Part shown: piece after piece, positions 59,113 to 64,000 of the stretch
How positions within the stretch are numbered: position 1 is the stretch's first letter
How the letters are laid out: each line of letters begins with the position of its first letter
Source of the DNA: Vibrio sp. 99-8-1
GTDB lineage: Bacteria; Pseudomonadota; Gammaproteobacteria; Enterobacterales; Vibrionaceae
NCBI RefSeq assembly: GCF_013114595.1
Contig: NZ_VTXE01000002.1
Location: 1-64,000 of the forward strand
Direction of reading: 5' to 3'
DNA: 64,000 bases
Made by a program: the position numbers and the translations under genes
Notes under the pieces: model-generated
The model's database searches: none
What the model saw: only the letters and a program-made list of their open reading frames with translations
Told to the model about the DNA's origin: nothing

Positions 59113-59228
59113 TTACTCACTGAGTCTGATTTTCAAGTAATCATAGCTAATGTAGATTTACAGAGTCGCATTAACTATGAGCTAAGTAGATTTGATAAAG
59201 CTACTTGGTGTATCAGGGTCCAGCAATA

Positions 59229-59253
59229 AAAAACCCCGACTATCGGGGTTTTT
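59229..59253 (+). terminator. Intrinsic terminator after the initiator tRNA
   Basis: AAAACCCCGA-CTA-TCGGGGTTTT, with T-runs on both sides, lies 117 bases after the tRNA and upstream of rimP. Confidence 0.9.
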
Positions 59254-59311
59254 TATTATCTAATTTTCTGTTTTTGCAGTTTATTAGGTATTTTTGCTTG
59301 GAATTTAGATT

Positions 59312-59331
59312 GGGCTCTGAGCCCTTTTTTT
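59312..59331 (+). terminator. Second terminator-like hairpin, just before rimP
   Basis: GGGCTC/GAGCCC hairpin with a minimal loop followed by seven T residues, ending 17 bases before rimP. Two terminators in this leader match the known E. coli layout between metY and rimP. Confidence 0.7.
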
Positions 59332-59348
59332 GTTTCTGGAGTGGTTAA

Positions 59349-59804
59349 ATGACTGGTTTAGAAAGACAATTAACTGAAATGCTGACATCACCTGTTGAAG
59401 CATCAGGATATGAGTTAGTTGGATTAGAGTTTATTCGCGCAGGCGAACACTCAACACTACGTGTATACATAGATAGTGAGAATGGGATTAATGTTGATGA
59501 TTGTGCAGAAGTAAGTCATCAGGTAAGTGCTGTTCTTGATGTTGAAGATCCCATCTCTGTTGCATACAACTTGGAAGTTTCTTCACCAGGTCTGGAACGA
59601 CCACTTTTTAAAACTGAACACTATCAACAATTTATTGGTCACGAGGTCAGTGTTGTTCTGAAGATGGCTATGGGTAACCGCCGTAAATGGAAAGGTGTTA
59701 TCCAATCAACTGATGGTGACACCATCGTTATTGCTGTGGAAGGACAAGATGAAGAATTTGCTTTGAGCAATATTTCAAAAGCCAACCTGATCCCTAAATT
59801 TTAG
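59349..59804 (+). CDS. rimP: Ribosome maturation factor RimP
   Basis: RimP assists 30S assembly. The 151 residues match E. coli RimP (150). Visible features are [23 protein letters not shown] (two parts, about 20-42), [20 protein letters not shown] and [12 protein letters not shown] (about 78-89), the family's most conserved segment. ATG follows TGGAG. It heads rimP-nusA-infB, with 37 bases to nusA. Confidence 0.96.
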   Translation: MTGLERQLTEMLTSPVEASGYELVGLEFIRAGEHSTLRVYIDSENGINVDDCAEVSHQVSAVLDVEDPISVAYNLEVSSPGLERPLFKTEHYQQFIGHEVSVVLKMAMGNRRKWKGVIQSTDGDTIVIAVEGQDEEFALSNISKANLIPKF

Positions 59805-59841
59805 TTCTCCTAGAGAGAAGAACTAGTAAGAGGCTAGATTA

Positions 59842-61329
59842 ATGAACAGAGAAATTTTAGCGGTAGTTGAAGCCGTTTCTAACGAGAAAGCTGTTCCTCG
59901 TGAGCGAATTTTTGAAGCGTTAGAAATTGCACTAGCGACTGCGACTAAGAAAAAACACGAAATGGAAATCGAAGTTCGTGTAGAAATCGATCGTAAAACA
60001 GGTAATTTTGATACTTTTCGCCGCTGGATGGCTGTTGAAGAAGTAGAAAATCCAACAAAAGAGATTTCTATTGAAGCGGCTAAGTATGAAGACGAAACTC
60101 TTGAAGTTGGTGATTACGTTGAAGATGACATTGAGTCAGTAACTTTTGACCGCATTACAACACAAACGGCTAAGCAAGTTATTGTACAAAAAGTTCGTGA
60201 AGCTGAGCGTGCTCAGATAGTGGAACAATTTATCGATAACGAAGGTGAGCTGGTTACGGGTGCAGTTAAAAAAGTGACTCGTGAATCCATCATTCTTGAC
60301 CTAGGTAACAATGCAGAAGCTGTGATCATGCGTGATGATCAACTTCCGCGTGAAAACTTCCGTCCAGGTGACCGTATTCGTGGTCTGTTGTATGCCGTTC
60401 GCCCTGAAGCGCGTGGTTTCCAACTATTTATTACTCGCTCTAAGCCTGAAATGCTGACTGAGCTCTTCCGTATCGAAGTGCCAGAAATTGCAGAAGAGCT
60501 GATTGAGCTTAAAGGCGCAGCACGTGATCCAGGCTCTAGAGCTAAAATCGCAGTGAAAACGAACGACCGTCGTATTGACCCAGTGGGTGCATGTGTTGGT
60601 ATGCGTGGCGCACGTGTTCAAGCTGTATCAGGCGAACTTGGTGGCGAGCGTATTGATATCGTGCTTTGGGACGATAACCCAGCACAGTTTGTTATCAATG
60701 CAATGGCTCCAGCGGATGTTGCATCTATCATCGTAGATGAAGACACCAACTCAATGGATATCGCTGTTGAAGCCGATAACCTAGCACAAGCGATTGGCCG
60801 TAGTGGTCAGAATGTTCGTCTTGCTTCTCAACTTACCGGTTGGGAACTGAATGTTATGACGGTTGAAGACCTAGCTAAGAAGCACCAAGAAGAGTCTGTC
60901 GCCTCTATTGAGAACTTCATGAAGTATCTTGATATCGAGCAAGATTTTGCTGAGCTTTTGGTTGAAGAAGGTTTCTCTACTCTAGAAGAAGTTGCCTACG
61001 TTCCAGTAAGCGAGTTACTAGAAGTTGATGGCTTGAACGAAGAGATCGTTGAAGAATTGCGTGGCCGTGCGAAAGACGCACTAACCACACTTGCCTTAGC
61101 GCAAGAGGAGTCATTTGAAGGCCTTGAGCCTGCGGAAGATCTACTAGCACTAGAAGGTCTTGAGCGCGAAATGGCATATAAGTTAGCAGCCAAAGGGGTT
61201 GTTACACTAGAAGATTTAGCAGACCAAGGTATTGATGACCTAGAAGGTATTGATGACTTATCAGATGAGAGAGCGGGCGAGTTAATTATGGCTGCGCGTA
61301 ATATCTGTTGGTTTGGTGACGAAGAATAA
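59842..61329 (+). CDS. nusA: Transcription elongation/termination factor NusA
   Basis: NusA binds polymerase and modulates pausing, termination and antitermination. The 495 residues equal E. coli. Order: N-terminal polymerase-binding domain (1-130), S1 domain (about 135-200; [16 protein letters not shown]), KH1 and KH2 ([17 protein letters not shown], about 245; [17 protein letters not shown], about 310), and two acidic repeat domains (about 360-495). It lies 21 bases upstream of infB. The terminator hairpins upstream of rimP suggest this operon is itself controlled by readthrough. Confidence 0.97.
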   Translation: MNREILAVVEAVSNEKAVPRERIFEALEIALATATKKKHEMEIEVRVEIDRKTGNFDTFRRWMAVEEVENPTKEISIEAAKYEDETLEVGDYVEDDIESVTFDRITTQTAKQVIVQKVREAERAQIVEQFIDNEGELVTGAVKKVTRESIILDLGNNAEAVIMRDDQLPRENFRPGDRIRGLLYAVRPEARGFQLFITRSKPEMLTELFRIEVPEIAEELIELKGAARDPGSRAKIAVKTNDRRIDPVGACVGMRGARVQAVSGELGGERIDIVLWDDNPAQFVINAMAPADVASIIVDEDTNSMDIAVEADNLAQAIGRSGQNVRLASQLTGWELNVMTVEDLAKKHQEESVASIENFMKYLDIEQDFAELLVEEGFSTLEEVAYVPVSELLEVDGLNEEIVEELRGRAKDALTTLALAQEESFEGLEPAEDLLALEGLEREMAYKLAAKGVVTLEDLADQGIDDLEGIDDLSDERAGELIMAARNICWFGDEE

Positions 61330-61350
61330 TTTCAGCAAGGAGGTAGCGTA

Positions 61351-64000
61351 ATGACGCAACTTACAGTTAAAGCACTGAGTGATGAAATCGGAACGCCGGT
61401 GGAGCGCTTATTAGAACAACTTGCTGATGCTGGGATGAAAAAGACCAGCAAAGACAATGTTACAGATGAAGAAAAGCAACATCTTCTCGCTCATCTTAAA
61501 AAAGAGCATGGCGATACGACTGGCGAAGCTCAGCCTACTCGTCTGACACTACAGCGTAAAACTCGCAGCACATTAAGTGTTGCAGCGAGCGGCGGTAAGA
61601 GTAAGAATGTACAAGTCGAAGTGCGCAAAAAACGTACATACGTAAAACGTAGCGCCGTTGACGAAGAAGCCAAGCGTGAAGCTGAAAAACGCGAAGCAGA
61701 AGAGGCAGCAAAACGTGAAGCGGAAGCAGCAGCAAAACGTGAAGCTGAAGAAAAAGCAAAACGTGATGCAGAAGCAAAACGTCAAGCTGAAGAAAAAGCC
61801 AAGCGTGAAGCAGCTGATAAAGCAAAACGTGAAGCTCAAGCAAAAGCAGAGCCAATGACAGATCCTAAAGAAAAAGCGAAACAAGATGAAGCTAAGCGTG
61901 AAGCGGATGCTCTTCAACGTCGCCAAGAAGAAGAAGCGAAACGAAAAGCGGAAGAAGAAGCAGCTAAGCTTGTTGAAGAAGCTCGTAAGTTAGCGGAAGA
62001 GAACCAAGAACGCTGGTCAGAAGAAGAGAAGAAGAAGAAAGAACGTGAAGAGTCTTCAGATTATCACGTAACCACTTCTACTTATGCGCGTGAAGCGGAA
62101 GATGAAGCGGATGCAAAAGCATCGGCGGGTCGTCGCAAGCGTAAAAAGAAAGCGGCTGGTGCAGACAAAGCTGAAAACAACCAAGCTCGCGGTGGTCGAA
62201 ACCAACGTGGTAAAGGTCGTAAAGGTAAGCTAGCGAAACCAACTTCTATGCAGCACGGTTTTGATAAGTCAGCAACAGTGGCTAAGCAAGATGTTGTGAT
62301 CGGTGAAACTATCGTTGTTTCTGAACTGGCGAATAAGATGTCAGTTAAAGGAACCGAAGTCATCAAGACCATGATGAAAATGGGCGCTATGGCGACTATT
62401 AATCAGGTTATTGACCAAGAAACAGCACAGCTTATTGCTGAAGAAATGGGACACCGTGTTGTTCTACGTAAAGAGAATGAGCTAGAAGAAGCGGTACTGT
62501 CTGATCGTGATGACACAGCAGATGCAGTGCCTCGCGCTCCAGTTGTTACTATCATGGGTCACGTTGACCATGGTAAAACATCAACACTTGATTATATCCG
62601 TAAAGCACACGTTGCTTCGGGTGAAGCGGGTGGTATTACTCAGCATATCGGTGCTTATCACGTTGAAACTGACAACGGCATGATCACTTTCCTAGATACT
62701 CCGGGACACGCCGCGTTTACCGCTATGCGTGCTCGTGGTGCTCAAGCTACCGATATCGTTGTTCTTGTTGTTGCTGCAGATGATGGCGTAATGCCACAAA
62801 CAATTGAAGCAATCCAGCACGCCAAAGCTGCTGAAGTGCCTCTAATTGTTGCTGTAAACAAGATTGACAAAGAGGGTGCTAACCCTGACAACGTTAAGAA
62901 TGAGCTTGCTCAATATGACGTTATTCCTGAAGAGTGGGGCGGTGAGAACATGTTTGTTCACATCTCTGCTAAAGAAGGAACCAATGTTGAAGGGTTGCTA
63001 GAAACGATTCTTCTACAATCTGAAGTCCTAGAGCTTAAAGCGGTTGCTGATGGTATGGCGTCAGGTGTTGTTGTTGAGTCTCGTCTTGATAAAGGCCGTG
63101 GTCCAGTAGCAACGGTTCTTGTTCAGTCTGGTACTTTGAACAAAGGTGACATCTTACTATGTGGTCAAGAGTATGGCCGTGTTCGTGCAATGCGCGATGA
63201 AAATGGTAAAGAGATCACTCAAGCTGGCCCATCTATCCCTGTAGAAATCATCGGTCTATCTGGTGTTCCTTCTTCTGGTGATGAAGCGACAGTTGTTCGT
63301 GATGAGCGTAAAGCACGTGAAGTAGCGAACTACCGTCAAGGTAAATTCCGTGAAGTGAAACTTGCTCGTCAACAGAAAGCGAAACTTGAAAACATGTTCT
63401 CTAACATGGAAGCGGGTGAAGTTGCTGAGTTGAACGTAGTATTGAAAGCTGACGTACAGGGTTCTGTTGAAGCGATTACTGACTCTCTACACAAACTATC
63501 AACTGAAGAAGTGAAAGTAAGTGTGGTTGGTTCAGGTGTTGGTGGTATTACAGAAACTGATGCTGTACTAGCGGCGGCATCTAATGCAATCATCCTTGGC
63601 TTCAACGTTCGTGCTGATGCTTCAGCTCGCCGCACTATTGAAGCGGAAAACTTAGATTTACGTTACTACTCCATCATCTACCAATTGATTGATGAAGTGA
63701 AACAAGCCATGGGCGGTATGCTTGCGCCAGAATTCAGACAAGAAATCATTGGTCTTGCTGAAGTGCGTGACGTATTTAAGTCACCTAAACTGGGTGCAAT
63801 CGCAGGTTGTATGGTTACTGAAGGTCTAATTAAGCGCAACAACCCAATTCGTGTTCTTCGTGAAAACGTCGTTATCTACGAAGGTGAGTTGGAATCATTA
63901 CGTCGCTTTAAAGATGATGTTCAGGAAGTTAAGAACGGTTACGAATGTGGTATCGGCGTGAAGAACTACAACGATGTTCGTGTTGGTGACCAGATTGAAG
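61351..64000 (+). CDS. infB: Translation initiation factor IF-2 (cut by window end)
   Basis: IF-2 is the GTPase that brings fMet-tRNA to the 30S subunit. ATG 61351 follows AAGGAGG closely. The frame runs 883 codons to the window edge without a stop. By comparison with E. coli (890) only about 15 residues are missing. An N-terminal IF2N fold ([13 protein letters not shown]) is followed by a long charged region with repeats such as [11 protein letters not shown] (about 105-220) and a basic cluster ([11 protein letters not shown]). The GTPase domain has G1 GHVDHGKTS (about 397), G3 DTPGH and G4 NKID. Internal starts for shorter forms, as in E. coli, were not resolved. Confidence 0.97.
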   Translation, partial: MTQLTVKALSDEIGTPVERLLEQLADAGMKKTSKDNVTDEEKQHLLAHLKKEHGDTTGEAQPTRLTLQRKTRSTLSVAASGGKSKNVQVEVRKKRTYVKRSAVDEEAKREAEKREAEEAAKREAEAAAKREAEEKAKRDAEAKRQAEEKAKREAADKAKREAQAKAEPMTDPKEKAKQDEAKREADALQRRQEEEAKRKAEEEAAKLVEEARKLAEENQERWSEEEKKKKEREESSDYHVTTSTYAREAEDEADAKASAGRRKRKKKAAGADKAENNQARGGRNQRGKGRKGKLAKPTSMQHGFDKSATVAKQDVVIGETIVVSELANKMSVKGTEVIKTMMKMGAMATINQVIDQETAQLIAEEMGHRVVLRKENELEEAVLSDRDDTADAVPRAPVVTIMGHVDHGKTSTLDYIRKAHVASGEAGGITQHIGAYHVETDNGMITFLDTPGHAAFTAMRARGAQATDIVVLVVAADDGVMPQTIEAIQHAKAAEVPLIVAVNKIDKEGANPDNVKNELAQYDVIPEEWGGENMFVHISAKEGTNVEGLLETILLQSEVLELKAVADGMASGVVVESRLDKGRGPVATVLVQSGTLNKGDILLCGQEYGRVRAMRDENGKEITQAGPSIPVEIIGLSGVPSSGDEATVVRDERKAREVANYRQGKFREVKLARQQKAKLENMFSNMEAGEVAELNVVLKADVQGSVEAITDSLHKLSTEEVKVSVVGSGVGGITETDAVLAAASNAIILGFNVRADASARRTIEAENLDLRYYSIIYQLIDEVKQAMGGMLAPEFRQEIIGLAEVRDVFKSPKLGAIAGCMVTEGLIKRNNPIRVLRENVVIYEGELESLRRFKDDVQEVKNGYECGIGVKNYNDVRVGDQIE

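Noticed and set aside
61655..61860. Separate gene in the Lys/Glu repeat region of infB
   Set aside because: It is an out-of-frame reading of the repetitive AAACGTGAAGC-type codons inside infB.

Overview
The window is core chromosome of a gammaproteobacterium, almost certainly a Vibrio (large chromosome). The evidence is the protein set: VpsR, HlyU, an OmpU-type porin, a ShyA-type endopeptidase, NptA, the 395-residue form of TyrS and the 283-residue form of ThyA. Gene order also follows Vibrio and enteric blocks (sfsA-dksA, ribF-ileS-lspA-fkpB-ispH, greA/yhbY-rlmE-ftsH-folP-glmM-secG, leu tRNA, initiator tRNA, rimP-nusA-infB). I see no prophage, integron, CRISPR array or transposase gene. The mobile component is a family of about 265-bp, non-coding, terminally inverted repeats (MITE-like). 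There are four copies inside the window and the end of a fifth at the left edge.

Layout. 0-1.5 kb: dksA and sfsA. 1.8-9.1 kb: hrpB, mrcB (PBP1b) and a PlpD-like patatin autotransporter. 9.4-13.6 kb: acnB and vpsR. 13.6-14.6 kb: a repeat copy, then a promoter with two operator-like sites, a 37-codon ORF, a large hairpin and a DUF1127 gene. 14.6-22.7 kb: tas, a DUF6482 gene, mutH, a DnaA-box/GATC-rich region that fits the DARS2 locus, rppH-ptsP, a TSUP permease and lgt-thyA. 22.9-26.2 kb: nptA, nhaR, hlyU, rpsT. 26.5-34.2 kb: murJ, then ribF-ileS-lspA-fkpB-ispH. 34.3-42.5 kb: a CstA-family pyruvate/peptide-type permease, a small lipoprotein, the cell-wall recycling genes murQ, anmK and nagZ, and a BtsR/BtsS pyruvate-sensing two-component pair. 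42.6-45.2 kb: aroF-tyrA behind three TyrR-box-like sites. 45.2-52 kb: shyA, tyrS, a short MgtE-type transporter, dacB and the ompU-like porin. 52.2-64 kb: greA, yhbY, a decayed rlmE, ftsH, folP, glmM, secG, two tRNAs, rimP, nusA and infB, which is cut by the window end.

Functional themes. Peptidoglycan synthesis and remodelling are strongly represented (mrcB, murJ, murQ, anmK, nagZ, shyA, dacB, glmM). So are translation and transcription factors (dksA, greA, nusA, infB, rimP, ileS, tyrS, rpsT) and envelope biogenesis (lgt, lspA, secG, ompU, ftsH).

Most interesting observations: (1) the mgtE-like gene has a structured leader holding a 14-codon, Pro-Pro-containing leader ORF with its own ribosome binding site, followed by terminator-like hairpins, an architecture analogous to mgtL-mgtA; (2) the mutH-rppH gap has at least four consensus DnaA boxes plus several near-matches and eleven GATC sites, in the same position as E. 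coli DARS2; (3) rlmE (ftsJ) is a pseudogene with three frameshifts, a nonsense codon and changed active-site residues; (4) the dispersed MITE family sits in four divergent or flanking regulatory regions; (5) intrinsic-terminator hairpins lie just upstream of greA and rimP, suggesting leader control.
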